64,000 nucleotides of DNA from Sporosarcina gallistercoris (GTDB taxonomy: Bacteria > Bacillota > Bacilli > Bacillales_A > Planococcaceae): the NCBI RefSeq assembly GCF_014836415.1, contig NZ_JACSQY010000002.1:1-64000 (forward strand). Direction: 5' to 3'. The translations under genes were made by a program, and so were the position numbers. The notes under the pieces are model-generated. The model was given only the letters and a program-made list of their open reading frames with translations. It was not told the origin of the DNA and searched no databases. This document shows positions 53,628 through 62,752 of the stretch, one piece after another; position 1 is the stretch's first letter; each line of letters opens with the position of its first letter.

Positions 53628-54554
53628 TTATTTAAATGCTTCCGTCAAAACTGGAACAATTTGCTTCTTACGCGACACAATTCCTTTCAAAATCGCCATG
53701 TCATTCGCTGGGACTACTTTAAACGCCGACATAGCAGAGAATGCCTTTTCACCAACTGCAATTGCAATTGAATCGTTGTTAATAATATCCGTGATGACAA
53801 ATAAGAATAAATCAAGCTTCTTCACAGATACTACTTTCGTCAGCAACTCTGTCAACTCCACTTTGCGATTCAATACATCATTCAAATCCACCGCATTGAC
53901 TTGCGCGATTTCCATTGTCACATCTCCGACTTCAAACGTCTTCGCGTCGAGTGATATGAGTTCTTCCAACGTTTTGCTGCTAAGATCAGCACCTGCTTTC
54001 AGCATGTCCAATCCGTAAACACTTGGATCCACACCAGCGATTTCTGCAAGTTCATCGGCTGCTTTACGGTCCTCTTCAGTAAACGTTGGTGACTTGAACA
54101 ACAACGAATCGGAAATGATAGCCGACAGCATGAGTCCTGCAATGTTTTTCGGGATCGCTACGCCGTGTTCTTTAAACAACTTGTTTAAAATTGTTGCCGT
54201 GCAGCCAACCGGCTCCGCACGGTAGTAAAGCGGATCACTCGTTTGGAAGTTTGCAATCCGATGATGGTCGATGACTTCAAGAACTCGCACGTCTTCAATG
54301 TCATCCACACTTTGCTGTTTTTCGTTATGATCGACCAAAATGACTTGCGTCGCTTCTGCCGCCGCTCGGTCGATTTGTCGCGGTGCTTCAAAACCGAACG
54401 TTTCCAATGCAAACGCTGTCTCTTCAGAAATACTGCCAAGTCTTACAGCTTCTGTGTCCCACCCGATTTGTTGTTTCAAATATGCATATGTAATCGCTGA
54501 TGCGATTGAATCCGTATCGGGATTTTTGTGACCAAATACAAGTACTTTGTTCAT
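53628..54554 (-). CDS. ppaC: Manganese-dependent inorganic pyrophosphatase
   Basis: A 308-residue family II pyrophosphatase. The metal motifs [11 protein letters not shown] (residues 7-17), VDHNE and [10 protein letters not shown] are intact; the C-terminal DHHA2 domain ends with [10 protein letters not shown]. It hydrolyses pyrophosphate from biosynthesis. Confidence 0.97.
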   Translation of the reverse strand: MNKVLVFGHKNPDTDSIASAITYAYLKQQIGWDTEAVRLGSISEETAFALETFGFEAPRQIDRAAAEATQVILVDHNEKQQSVDDIEDVRVLEVIDHHRIANFQTSDPLYYRAEPVGCTATILNKLFKEHGVAIPKNIAGLMLSAIISDSLLFKSPTFTEEDRKAADELAEIAGVDPSVYGLDMLKAGADLSSKTLEELISLDAKTFEVGDVTMEIAQVNAVDLNDVLNRKVELTELLTKVVSVKKLDLFLFVITDIINNDSIAIAVGEKAFSAMSAFKVVPANDMAILKGIVSRKKQIVPVLTEAFK

Positions 54555-54605
54555 AAGTGAATTCCTCCTAATTTGTTTACCTATCGCCGCATTCTTATCT
54601 TACCA

Positions 54606-55052
54606 TCACGACAACGATGGCGGAAACAGAAGCATACGGATTTCGTCTTTATTTTGCACAAAATCTGCTATCGTATACCGGTCCAATATCGCCAAATATG
54701 CTTGCAACGCTTCCTGCAAGACTCCTTTCAGCCTACAGGCGGGCGCGAGCACACACTGATTCGATTCCCGATTGAAGCATTCCACCAATTGAAAGTCATC
54801 TTCCGTCTTCCGAACAACGTTGCCTACATTAATCTGTTCAGGACGGACTTTCAAACGGATCCCGCCTCCCCTGCCACGGACTGTTTCAATGAAGTCTGCC
54901 TTGCCGAGTTCATGCACGACTTTTGTTAAATGATTTTTTGAAATCATGAATGCTCCGGATATTTCTGCTACGGTTGATAGTTCGCCTTCTGGCTTAGCAG
55001 CCAAAAAAATCAAAACACGCAACGAGTAGTCTGTATAGAGCGTCAACCTCAT
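54606..55052 (-). CDS. nsrR: NsrR-type nitric-oxide-sensing repressor
   Basis: A 148-residue Rrf2-family regulator. The winged helix is STVAEISGAFMISKNHLTKVVHELG, and the [4Fe-4S] cysteines are in ECFNRESNQC and APACRLKG. It lies divergent from hmp, its classical target. The ATG at 55052 (MRLTLYTDYSLRVL) fits the family; GTG/ATG further upstream is less likely. Confidence 0.93.
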   Translation of the reverse strand: MRLTLYTDYSLRVLIFLAAKPEGELSTVAEISGAFMISKNHLTKVVHELGKADFIETVRGRGGGIRLKVRPEQINVGNVVRKTEDDFQLVECFNRESNQCVLAPACRLKGVLQEALQAYLAILDRYTIADFVQNKDEIRMLLFPPSLS

Positions 55053-55134
55053 CTCGTTCACCATTCCTTCTTTAAAATCGTGCTTTTTTGTCCATTCATT
55101 GAATGAAATGTGACTAAAATCCGAACTGTCTTTA

Positions 55135-55158
55135 AAGATGTATTTTTTATATAGCTTT
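55135..55158 (+). promoter_or_regulatory. Candidate NsrR operator before hmp
   Basis: AAGATGTATTTT is a perfect half-site of the NsrR consensus; the second half (TATATAGCTTTT) is degenerate. It lies 55 bases upstream of the hmp start. A separate odd palindrome TTCATTGAATGAA is at about 55095-55107. Confidence 0.55.
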
Positions 55159-55212
55159 TTGAATTCATTAGGATTATGCTTTACTCATCAACTACGAGAG
55201 GTCGTGTCAATT

Positions 55213-56400
55213 ATGTTATCCCAAGAAAAAATTGATATTATTAAATCCACTGTACCTGTTCTCGAACAGCATGGCAAAACAATTACAACTGTGTTCTACA
55301 AAAATATGTTTGAGGCGCATCCTGAGCTGTTGAACGTATTCAATCATGTCAACCAAGCGCAAGGACGTCAACAGACTGCACTTGCAAATACTGTACTTGC
55401 AGCCGCAAAACATATCGACAACTTAGGAGCGATCATTCCAGCGGTTGTCCAAATCGCCAATAAGCACGTATCACTCGGTATTGTTCCAGAACAATATCCA
55501 ATTGTCGGAAAATACCTTCTTGGTGCCATTAAAGAAGTACTCGGAGATGCAGCAACTCCCGAAATTCTTGGGGCATGGGAAGAAGCGTACGGCATAATCG
55601 CTGATGCATTCATAGGTGTAGAAAAATCCATGTATGACGAGATGGAAGCTGAAGAAGGCGGCTGGAAATTGTTCAAAGGATTTGTCCTTGCTGATAAAAT
55701 CAAAGAAAGTGAAGTAATTACATCTTTCTACTTTAAACCAGTCGATGGCGGTAAAGTACCAACCTACAAACCAGGACAGTACATCAGTATCAAACTTGAA
55801 ATTCCAGGCGAAAAAAATACGTTAATCCGCCAATATAGCCTTTCCCAAGCGCCGAACGGTGAATCATTCCGCATCTCTGTTAAACGTGAAGGTGAAAACA
55901 ACCCGAACGGGAAAGCATCCGTCTTCCTTCATGATCAGCTGAACGTGGGAGATATCGTTGAACTTAGCGCACCAGCAGGTGACTTCTACCTGGACATAGA
56001 GAACGCTGCACCTGTCACATTAATCAGTGGCGGGGTCGGAGTGACTCCAATGATGGCGATGTACGAAACCATTGCCACTACTACACCGGAACGCCCTGTA
56101 GCATTCCTGCACTCAGCTCGGACTCGCAGCCACCAAGCATTCGACAAAGTCGTTCGCGAAATGGACGAATCTCTTGCAACTTCCAGCTATGCAGCGCTTT
56201 ACTCTGAAGAAGGTGACGGGTTCATCAACCGTGAATTCCTTGAGAAGAACGTTCTGTCCGGCAGCGACGTTTACGTTTGCGGCCCGACTCCATTCATGCA
56301 AGCAGTGATTAGTGAACTGTATGCAATGGGAATTGACAAAGAAAAAGTACACTTTGAATTCTTCGGTCCCGCTGTACAACTTGAACTAGCACACGCTTAA
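55213..56400 (+). CDS. hmp: Flavohaemoglobin, nitric oxide dioxygenase
   Basis: A 395-residue flavohaemoglobin. The globin domain (1-135) has the proximal His in IANKHVSLGI; the FAD domain has RQYSLSQAPN, and the NAD domain has LISGGVGVTPMMAM and YVCGPTPFMQ. It turns NO and O2 into nitrate. The ATG at 55213 follows GAGAGG; the frame is open upstream to 55138 but runs through the operator. Confidence 0.97.
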   Translation: MLSQEKIDIIKSTVPVLEQHGKTITTVFYKNMFEAHPELLNVFNHVNQAQGRQQTALANTVLAAAKHIDNLGAIIPAVVQIANKHVSLGIVPEQYPIVGKYLLGAIKEVLGDAATPEILGAWEEAYGIIADAFIGVEKSMYDEMEAEEGGWKLFKGFVLADKIKESEVITSFYFKPVDGGKVPTYKPGQYISIKLEIPGEKNTLIRQYSLSQAPNGESFRISVKREGENNPNGKASVFLHDQLNVGDIVELSAPAGDFYLDIENAAPVTLISGGVGVTPMMAMYETIATTTPERPVAFLHSARTRSHQAFDKVVREMDESLATSSYAALYSEEGDGFINREFLEKNVLSGSDVYVCGPTPFMQAVISELYAMGIDKEKVHFEFFGPAVQLELAHA

Positions 56401-56402
56401 AA

Positions 56403-56450
56403 AACGAAAACAAGCCGTCATCGGTTACGCGATGACGGCTTGTTTTCGTT
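56403..56450 (+). terminator. Strong bidirectional terminator
   Basis: A 21-base perfect stem (56403-56423 with 56430-56450) around GTTACG, between hmp and the convergent YkvI-type gene. Confidence 0.94.
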
Positions 56451-56451
56451 T

Positions 56452-57513
56452 CTACTTGGAACTTCTTAACGCTTTTTCAGGCAATCTGAATGAGGCGATC
56501 AACAGTGTCAACATGAGGAATAATCCAATATATCCTATGAATGGATAGAGGAAGTCCAGTAACGCAGAGAATCCGAAGAAACTTAAGCCGAATCCGACTA
56601 TAAGAACACCAAAAACGAATATCCGGAATCTCTGTGTACCACGGCGTACAAATCGTGCACCGAAGGAGTAGAACATACTGACTGCCGTATTGAAAATCAT
56701 GCCATATAGGACAACCGCCATGAGAATGGCAAGAATCGGCGAGATGTCATTGATGATTGCAAGCATCGGTAAATCTGCATCTTTCACTACATCGATTTTC
56801 GAGAAAATGGCTAAGTGACTGAGCAAAATCATAATACCAAGCCCAAGTCCCCCAACAAGTCCCCCGAGAGCAGCCGCTTTTTCATCCTTTTCGGCCCCTC
56901 CCATAACGAGGGACATGGACGCGCCGACAGCAATATTGAACGATACGTAGTTAATCGCCGAAACCCACCAATTTGGCAATGGTGTTTGAATGGAGGTCGC
57001 TACACTGTTCAGGCTCGAGAACGAATCCGACATGTTCGTGAGGCAATAGACCGAGACGATGATGACTGCGAGTATGAGGAATGGTGTCACACTTCCGATT
57101 ACAGCCACAACGCGGTCTACATTCAATAATACTGTTAAAAAAACCAGAACGACCAGGAGCAGGCTTCCTATGAAAGGAGGTAATCCAAATTGCTGATTCA
57201 AGTTGGAACCTGCCCCTGCAATCATGACAACGCCTACAGAAAATAATGTGATGACAATCACCGCATCGACTATTATCCCAAGGTATTTCCCACTGATTTT
57301 ATAGACGGCCTCTTTATGAGAGGTGGTTTGCATCCGGCTCCCGATGCGAGTCAGGACCATGCCGAAATACGCAAACAGGACAGTCGACACGATACCCCCT
57401 ATGATTCCTAGCAATCCGAAACTTGTAAAATATTGAACAATCTCTTTCCCCGAAGCAAAACCGGCTCCGACGATAATCCCTATAAAAGCGCTAGCCATCT
57501 TTAAAACTTTCAA
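56452..57513 (-). CDS. YkvI-type membrane transporter
   Basis: A 353-residue membrane protein with ten predicted helices. The N-terminal ASAFIGIIVGAGFASGKEIVQYF segment is the family signature and recalls the APC/LIVCS transporter fold. TTG at 57513 follows GGGGGAAG; the frame is open upstream to 57549 without a ribosome site. The substrate is unknown. Confidence 0.85.
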   Translation of the reverse strand: MKVLKMASAFIGIIVGAGFASGKEIVQYFTSFGLLGIIGGIVSTVLFAYFGMVLTRIGSRMQTTSHKEAVYKISGKYLGIIVDAVIVITLFSVGVVMIAGAGSNLNQQFGLPPFIGSLLLVVLVFLTVLLNVDRVVAVIGSVTPFLILAVIIVSVYCLTNMSDSFSSLNSVATSIQTPLPNWWVSAINYVSFNIAVGASMSLVMGGAEKDEKAAALGGLVGGLGLGIMILLSHLAIFSKIDVVKDADLPMLAIINDISPILAILMAVVLYGMIFNTAVSMFYSFGARFVRRGTQRFRIFVFGVLIVGFGLSFFGFSALLDFLYPFIGYIGLFLMLTLLIASFRLPEKALRSSK

Positions 57514-57554
57514 GCATCTTCCCCCTAATTTGTAAACACGTTGGAACAAACGGT

Positions 57555-57710
57555 TTATTTCCTTCTCTTCAAATCTTCTGAAATCTCTTCAAGGATTCCT
57601 TCCAACCTTTTCAGCCTAGCTGAATTGTCGATTGCATTCCGTACGACAAAGTAGAGCATAAACGAAAACAGAACGAAGGTGATGACAAGCACCAAAAGCC
57701 ATTCTCCCAA
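57555..57710 (-). CDS. Small single-span membrane protein, 51 residues
   Basis: TTG at 57710 lies eight bases after GGAGG and opens 51 codons. The product has one transmembrane helix (WLLVLVITFVLFSFMLYFVV), then a charged amphipathic helix (RLKRLEGILEEISEDLKRRK). The stop is 42 bases before the YkvI-type start, so the two genes probably form one operon. No family recognised. Confidence 0.72.
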   Translation of the reverse strand: MGEWLLVLVITFVLFSFMLYFVVRNAIDNSARLKRLEGILEEISEDLKRRK

Positions 57711-57858
57711 TGATTCCGCCTCCTGTCTTGCCACTTTTCAGGCTATTCTAGCTATGTATATTGCTTCGTTTAATTTACCACTCCTTTAAAGCGTTTTCAA
57801 CTCAGTTAAAAGAAGACCCGCAAAGGGGTCTTCTCATGAGTACTTCTAATTTGACTAA

Positions 57859-58374
57859 TTATGCTTCGAGCAGCTTGAGTGCTTCGCGATTGAAAGCAGG
57901 GATATCTTCCGGCTGACGGCTAGTGACAAGTTGGTTCTGACAGACCACGACTTCTTTGTCATGGAATTTAGTACCTGCATATTCCATGTCAACACGGATC
58001 GATTTATATCCTGTCGCGTCACGACCTTCCAGTGCTTTTGCGGTAATCAGCAGCTGTGGTCCATGACAAATTGCAAATACAGGTTTGTCTGCGTCCATAA
58101 AGGCTTTCGCAAAGTTGACGAAACGCTCATCTGCACGTAGCTGGTCCGGAGAGAATCCACCCGGGATGAACAACGCATCGAAATCTTCCGGCTTCACTTC
58201 GTTAATTCCCTTATCGATTCTGACAGGCGTACCCTTTTTCATGCCTTTGACGACAGTGCCTGCTTCCATTTCTATAGTAACGATTTCATGGCCAGCATCT
58301 TGGAAGGCCTTCGCTGGATCTGAGTACTCTGAGTCCTCGAACATATTCGTAAGTACAGTTGCAATCTTAGCCAT
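57859..58374 (-). CDS. DJ-1/PfpI family protein (YfkM-like)
   Basis: A 171-residue class I glutamine-amidotransferase-like protein. The nucleophilic cysteine is in FAICHGPQLLI (about 104) and the oxyanion/Glu region in LFIPGGFSPDQLR. B. subtilis YfkM (general stress protein 18) is a close relative. ATG at 58374 or GTG at 58380 (AAAGGAG five bases upstream) may be used. A weak sigma-B like site is at 58425-58450. Confidence 0.9.
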   Translation of the reverse strand: MAKIATVLTNMFEDSEYSDPAKAFQDAGHEIVTIEMEAGTVVKGMKKGTPVRIDKGINEVKPEDFDALFIPGGFSPDQLRADERFVNFAKAFMDADKPVFAICHGPQLLITAKALEGRDATGYKSIRVDMEYAGTKFHDKEVVVCQNQLVTSRQPEDIPAFNREALKLLEA

Positions 58375-58424
58375 TTTCACATGCACTCCTTTTGAATTGT
58401 TAAGTATTGTTGTACCTTCATTAG

Positions 58425-58450
58425 TTTCCACGTCTTTGCCAAAACTAAAC
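58425..58450 (-). promoter_or_regulatory. Weak sigma-B like site before the PfpI gene
   Basis: Minus-strand GTTTAG (58445-58450), 14 bases, TGGAAA (58425-58430). The -35 is good, the -10 poor. It is listed because B. subtilis yfkM is sigma-B dependent. Confidence 0.3.
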
Positions 58451-59044
58451 CTATGGACGGAATTTAGAAACAAATGCATTGTCTTTTTCGTAAAAGCGCC
58501 AAGGATAGTGGACAGCTTCACCTGCATTTGCAATACCGATACGAGGACTTGTGGCAACTTCCCCCACGGCTTCCGACTTTGCGATGAATAATGGGCGATT
58601 TGTCCAATGATGACCATAATAATTCATCGTAATTCCAAGTGCTTTGGACAATTTCCCTGGTCCGTTTGTCCAATCTTTCATGGCAAGCTTTTCTCCTCTT
58701 CGTTCGCGCATGAATTCCAATCCTTCGACCGGTTCACCGGCACGAATGAGAATCGCATGCGGAGTTCCAACCGGTCCGCAGACGACATTCATTAACGTAT
58801 GGGTGTGCATTTGATACGTATACACGCTTCCTGGCTCCCCAAACATCACTTCCGTTCGTTTGGTTCTCCGATTTCGAAAGCTATGTGCAGCTTGGTCTTC
58901 CGCTCCATGATAGGCTTCCGTTTCTACAATTCTTGCGATGACAGGACCTGTCGGGAGTTCGTGGACAATCAGCTGTCCAATCAAGTCTTGGGCAAGTTCC
59001 AGTACCGGCTTTTCAAAAAAGCTTTTCTCAACTGGCTGATGGAT
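58451..59044 (-). CDS. 3-methyladenine DNA glycosylase (MPG/AAG type), probable AUC start
   Basis: A 197-residue MPG-family DNA repair glycosylase. The catalytic Glu is in ARIVETEAYHG, followed by AHSFRNRRTKRTEVMF, VYTYQMHTH and NGPGKLSKALGI, all family motifs. The family N-terminus (FFEKPVLELAQDLIGQ) is encoded upstream of the first TTG (58984), so that TTG cannot be the true start. AAAAGGAGG (59053-59061) lies eight bases before ATC at 59044, which is the only start-like codon in frame before a stop. An AUC start, or an earlier point mutation of an ATG, is inferred. The 197-residue length matches Bacillus homologues. Confidence 0.85.
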   Translation of the reverse strand: MHQPVEKSFFEKPVLELAQDLIGQLIVHELPTGPVIARIVETEAYHGAEDQAAHSFRNRRTKRTEVMFGEPGSVYTYQMHTHTLMNVVCGPVGTPHAILIRAGEPVEGLEFMRERRGEKLAMKDWTNGPGKLSKALGITMNYYGHHWTNRPLFIAKSEAVGEVATSPRIGIANAGEAVHYPWRFYEKDNAFVSKFRP

Positions 59045-59216
59045 AGTGCATTCCTCCTTTTGTTCAACAGCTGCGAATTCCTAAAGAATGGATCTGCCGG
59101 TTGAAATTTTTTATATGTATTTTAAGGTCTACCCAAGTTTCATTGTTCGCAATCCATCATTGGTAACAAATGGAGCAATCGAAATAGGACCTTCCTAAAC
59201 GAAAGGCCCTCTCCAC

Positions 59217-60986
59217 TTATACGAGTCGATTCTCAGCGAGTCCTTGACCCGCGGCAAACTCTTCATACATCTTATGTGTTTTCAATAATTCCTGATGCGT
59301 TCCAATTCCCGTAATGACACCCTTCTCCAAAAAGATTAATTGGTCCGCATCGATTACAGTCGACAATCTGTGCGCAATAATCAGTGTCGTACGACCTTCC
59401 ATTAGTCGCTGAAGCGCTTCCTGTACATGTGTTTCAGAACCACTATCCAAGTTCGACGTCGCTTCGTCCAGTAAAAGGATGGATGGATTGTGCAACAGCG
59501 CACGAGCGATTGCAATCCTTTGTCGTTGACCACCTGAGAGCTTCATGCCACGTTCTCCAACAAGCGTGTCGAAACCATCTTCCATCTCTTCGATGAATCC
59601 AAGTGCATTTGCCGCCGATGCAGCATTCCGGATTTTTTCAATCGACGGACGCTCCGGCAGTCCATAAGCGATGTTGTCGACAATCGTTCCGCTCAGCAAA
59701 GGACTCTCCTGTGAGACATATCCGATTCGTCCGCGCCAATCCGATAGTTCAATCTCGTCAACAGGTCGTTCTCCAAGATATATTTTCCCTGACATCGGTT
59801 TGTAAAATCGTTCAATCAGGGAAAACAAAGTCGTTTTCCCGCCTCCGCTCGGGCCCACAAAAGCCGTAACAGTTCCAGGAACAGCTCGGAACGTCACGTT
59901 TTTCAAAATGGGCTTTTCGCTTTCGTAAGCAAACGACACGTCTTCAAATGCGAGTACAGATTCAAGGTCTCCTGTTACCCCTGCAGTCCGCTCACTGTCC
60001 ATTCCAAGGATTTGTTGGATACGTTCCGTGGCTCCGACCGCTTTCTGGAATACTGTAAAAACTTGAGCCATTTGCGCAAACGGAACAATGATCTGGAACA
60101 TAAGGAAAATGATCGCGACGAGTGTTCCGGCGGATAAAGTGCCTTTTGACACTTGAGCACCGCCATAGCCCAAAATTGCCACTAAAATCCCCATCATGAT
60201 CAGCGTCATAACCGGCGATATGACCGCTTGGATTTTTGCTTCGCGCAGTCCAAAACCGAACAACGAACGAATCGCGACGGATCCTTTTTCTTGTTCATAC
60301 GGTTCTGCCCGATATGCTTTCACAAGACGGATGTCTCCAAGTACACGGCCTAAGAGCCCTGAGAACTTCGCCATTTCAGCTTGAGTCGCTTTGGCGATTT
60401 TATGCATCACCCGGCCTAACGGGAAAATGATCGCCATACTGATCGGAATGCTAATGAGCATGATGAGGGTCATCTTCCAGTCGAGGTACAGAAGAATCGC
60501 GATTGCTCCAATGATGGAAATGATGCCAGTAATGAGCGACACCAAATGATCAGCAACCAGCTGCTTCAAAATCGTTGTATCTTGTGTAATCCGGCTCATC
60601 GTTTCCCCGGTTTCGGTTTCATCATAATAAGGGACAGGTAACCGGAGCACTTTGCCCCAGAGTCGTGTCCTCAAGTCCGCAACAATCGTTTCTCCGATAT
60701 AGGCAAGCATGTAGTAGGATACCCCGCCTAGCAGTGCCTGGATGACAAATACAGCTAATAGGAAAACAGCTGTTTTCCAATTGAATAACTCACTTGTCAA
60801 TGAGTCGACGAGCTGTTTCGTCACTAGAGGGACTGCAAGACTTGCTAGCGTTGAAAAAAGCGCCAACACTAGAGCTGCCACTGTGACCCCCTTCGGCCAG
60901 TCCAACTGCTTCAGTAAGCTGACAAACTCTTTCAATGACCCTTTCGTCCGTTTTGTTTTTTGAGCCGCATCCGCGTTAAGTCCCAT
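59217..60986 (-). CDS. BmrA-type multidrug ABC exporter
   Basis: A 589-residue half-transporter with six N-terminal helices (about 25-310) and an ATPase domain. Walker A is GPSGGGKTTLF, the signature LSGGQRQRIAIARALL, Walker B ILLLDEATSNLD, and the H-loop IIAHRLSTV. It resembles B. subtilis BmrA over its whole length and should act as a homodimer exporting drugs or lipids. ATG at 60986; the open frame to 61004 overlaps the preceding gene. Confidence 0.92.
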   Translation of the reverse strand: MGLNADAAQKTKRTKGSLKEFVSLLKQLDWPKGVTVAALVLALFSTLASLAVPLVTKQLVDSLTSELFNWKTAVFLLAVFVIQALLGGVSYYMLAYIGETIVADLRTRLWGKVLRLPVPYYDETETGETMSRITQDTTILKQLVADHLVSLITGIISIIGAIAILLYLDWKMTLIMLISIPISMAIIFPLGRVMHKIAKATQAEMAKFSGLLGRVLGDIRLVKAYRAEPYEQEKGSVAIRSLFGFGLREAKIQAVISPVMTLIMMGILVAILGYGGAQVSKGTLSAGTLVAIIFLMFQIIVPFAQMAQVFTVFQKAVGATERIQQILGMDSERTAGVTGDLESVLAFEDVSFAYESEKPILKNVTFRAVPGTVTAFVGPSGGGKTTLFSLIERFYKPMSGKIYLGERPVDEIELSDWRGRIGYVSQESPLLSGTIVDNIAYGLPERPSIEKIRNAASAANALGFIEEMEDGFDTLVGERGMKLSGGQRQRIAIARALLHNPSILLLDEATSNLDSGSETHVQEALQRLMEGRTTLIIAHRLSTVIDADQLIFLEKGVITGIGTHQELLKTHKMYEEFAAGQGLAENRLV

Positions 60987-61701
60987 TCGTATTCCTGCTT
61001 TCAATTATAGTTTGCCCGGTCTCATCAGGGGATTTCAGTTCGTTTTGCCCTCCAAGGATCCGACCGATTTCCAGCCAATCCGATTCTAAAGAAGGACGAT
61101 GGGAAGGACGATAAAAGATGGATGCCGGATGAAAAGTGGGGACGATTGTATACGACTCTTCCGTCCACCCGTAATCCGTGTCTTCCAAATCACGCAAAAA
61201 ACGCACGGGCTGGTTGATCAGCTTTCCATGCAGCTCTGTCACTTTCGCATGCTTGCCGATCAGTCTCTGTAACCCCACGTTACCAAGTGTAACAATCAGT
61301 TCCGGTTGGACATTCGCGATTTCAAAATCGAGAACGGGTGCATGCGCAAGGATTTCGTGTTTCGTCGGGGGACGATTGTATTTGCGTTCCGTGAACGTGC
61401 CATCCCGTTCTTTCCGATGACCATAGCGGTAGGGGCGGCTTCGTACGGCACTCGTTATGTAGACGTCTTCTCTCGTGAGTCCGATGGAAGCAAGTGATTT
61501 CATAAGTTCCTTCCCTGCCCTGCCCGTAAAGGGGATGCCCCCTAGCGCTTCCGTCTCCCCAGGTGCTTCACCGATCAGCATCAGCTTCGGATGACGCGGG
61601 CCTTCGCCATAGACAAATCCTTCTACTGGAAACCCTTCAATACGTTTTTTTCCGAGTTCTGCGACAAACTCAGGAATCTTGAATGGATGCCTCTCCTTCA
61701 T
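60976..61701 (-). CDS. Uracil-DNA glycosylase family protein without Fe-S cysteines
   Basis: A 241-residue protein of the UDG superfamily, closest to families 4/5 by eye. Motif 1 is LIGEAPGETEALGGIPFTGRAG (about 42-63), with TLGNVGLQRLIG and the motif 2 loop PTFHPASIFYRP. It has no cysteine at all, so the [4Fe-4S] cluster typical of family 4 is absent. The N-terminal ~35 residues are basic. ATG at 61701 follows GAGGTGATG. It overlaps the exporter start by 11 bases. Confidence 0.83.
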   Translation of the reverse strand: MKERHPFKIPEFVAELGKKRIEGFPVEGFVYGEGPRHPKLMLIGEAPGETEALGGIPFTGRAGKELMKSLASIGLTREDVYITSAVRSRPYRYGHRKERDGTFTERKYNRPPTKHEILAHAPVLDFEIANVQPELIVTLGNVGLQRLIGKHAKVTELHGKLINQPVRFLRDLEDTDYGWTEESYTIVPTFHPASIFYRPSHRPSLESDWLEIGRILGGQNELKSPDETGQTIIESRNTNGT

Positions 61702-61798
61702 AATCATCACCTCGTCCTTTGCTCCATATACTCATTGCAACAGGTACTCCGGATAACTCTTATATTTATACGGTTCTCATCCGGAAACGTTTCACGTG

Positions 61799-62674
61799 TC
61801 AGTTCAAAACCTCATCCATCGTGTAAGCAATCCGGATTCTTTTAGGTGCCAAAAAGATTTCGTGGCTGCAAACGCCATGCCCTCCTAAAAAAAACTCGGT
61901 CTCTTGATGTCTCGATGCAATAGCTTCCAGCTTTTCAAACAGCTGCGGATCCCGTTCAAACGGAAGTGTAGTAGTCGCTGACAAAAGCAACTTTTCCGGT
62001 TTCAGCCGCTGCACTAAGTATTCAATGGAGGTCAGCTTAGGGGAAGGGCCAGCTGCAATCGTTTGCCAGCCGTGCATCATCGCTTGCAGCAAAATGATAT
62101 GCAATGGGATTTCATGTGTTTCGTTAGGCAAGCAGCTCCCAAGAATGATCGGCGCTCCTTCACCCAAGTCAAAGTTTCTTCGTATCTGCACTAAGAAATC
62201 ACGAATCACTAAACTGGTGATCGTTTCTTGACTCTCATCCCACTCTCCTCTCGCCCATAGTTCTCCGATTTCAAACATTAATGGCTGTATCGTATTACTT
62301 AAAAAATTCTCCAATCCATATCGGTGATGTGCTTGCTTCAAGAGAAGTAAAAGACCTGCTTCATCATAATTAGCCCCTTTCTCTAAAAGCTCGATGACGT
62401 CTCCGCTTAGTGGCGCTTTAGGCACAACATCCGATGACTCCTGCGAGCGGAGTATGTGTAATGCTTCTTTCAGTGAATGTCCTTTGTCTTTCAAACCACA
62501 GATTTTCAAAAGTGTACCGACGTCTTCAAGCGTGTACAGCCTATAACCGTTTTCATGGCGTTTCGGACAAATAATCCCATATCGGTCTTCCCATTTACGG
62601 ATAACTTGCCGGGACAGTCCGGTAAGTTCAGAAACTTCTTTCACAAGAAGACTTTGATCTTGAGTTGTTTTCAT
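61799..62674 (-). CDS. CarH/LitR-like MerR-family regulator with altered B12-binding motif
   Basis: A 291-residue regulator. The N-terminal MerR winged helix (LLVKEVSELTGLSRQVIRKWEDRYG, about 9-33) is followed by a four-helix B12-binding cap domain (about 90-175) and a Rossmann-like domain (about 180-291). In CarH the cap uses Trp, Glu-His and the Rossmann part uses ExHxxG to hold adenosylcobalamin. Here Trp140, Glu150 and E185-x-H187 are present, but the cap His is Thr151 and the Gly is Pro190. It lies divergent from crtN, as carotenoid light regulators often do. The ATG at 62674 follows GAGGAAA. Confidence 0.85.
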   Translation of the reverse strand: MKTTQDQSLLVKEVSELTGLSRQVIRKWEDRYGIICPKRHENGYRLYTLEDVGTLLKICGLKDKGHSLKEALHILRSQESSDVVPKAPLSGDVIELLEKGANYDEAGLLLLLKQAHHRYGLENFLSNTIQPLMFEIGELWARGEWDESQETITSLVIRDFLVQIRRNFDLGEGAPIILGSCLPNETHEIPLHIILLQAMMHGWQTIAAGPSPKLTSIEYLVQRLKPEKLLLSATTTLPFERDPQLFEKLEAIASRHQETEFFLGGHGVCSHEIFLAPKRIRIAYTMDEVLN

Positions 62675-62752
62675 GCTGTATTTCCTCTTTTCCGAAAGAA
62701 GAATCTTCATATTTTTTACATATCTAACTAGTAGACTTATAACATCCATACA

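Noticed and set aside
58984-58986. TTG as the true start of the MPG-type glycosylase
   Set aside because: It would delete about 20 conserved residues and has no Shine-Dalgarno sequence, whereas AAAAGGAGG lies upstream of the ATC at 59044.
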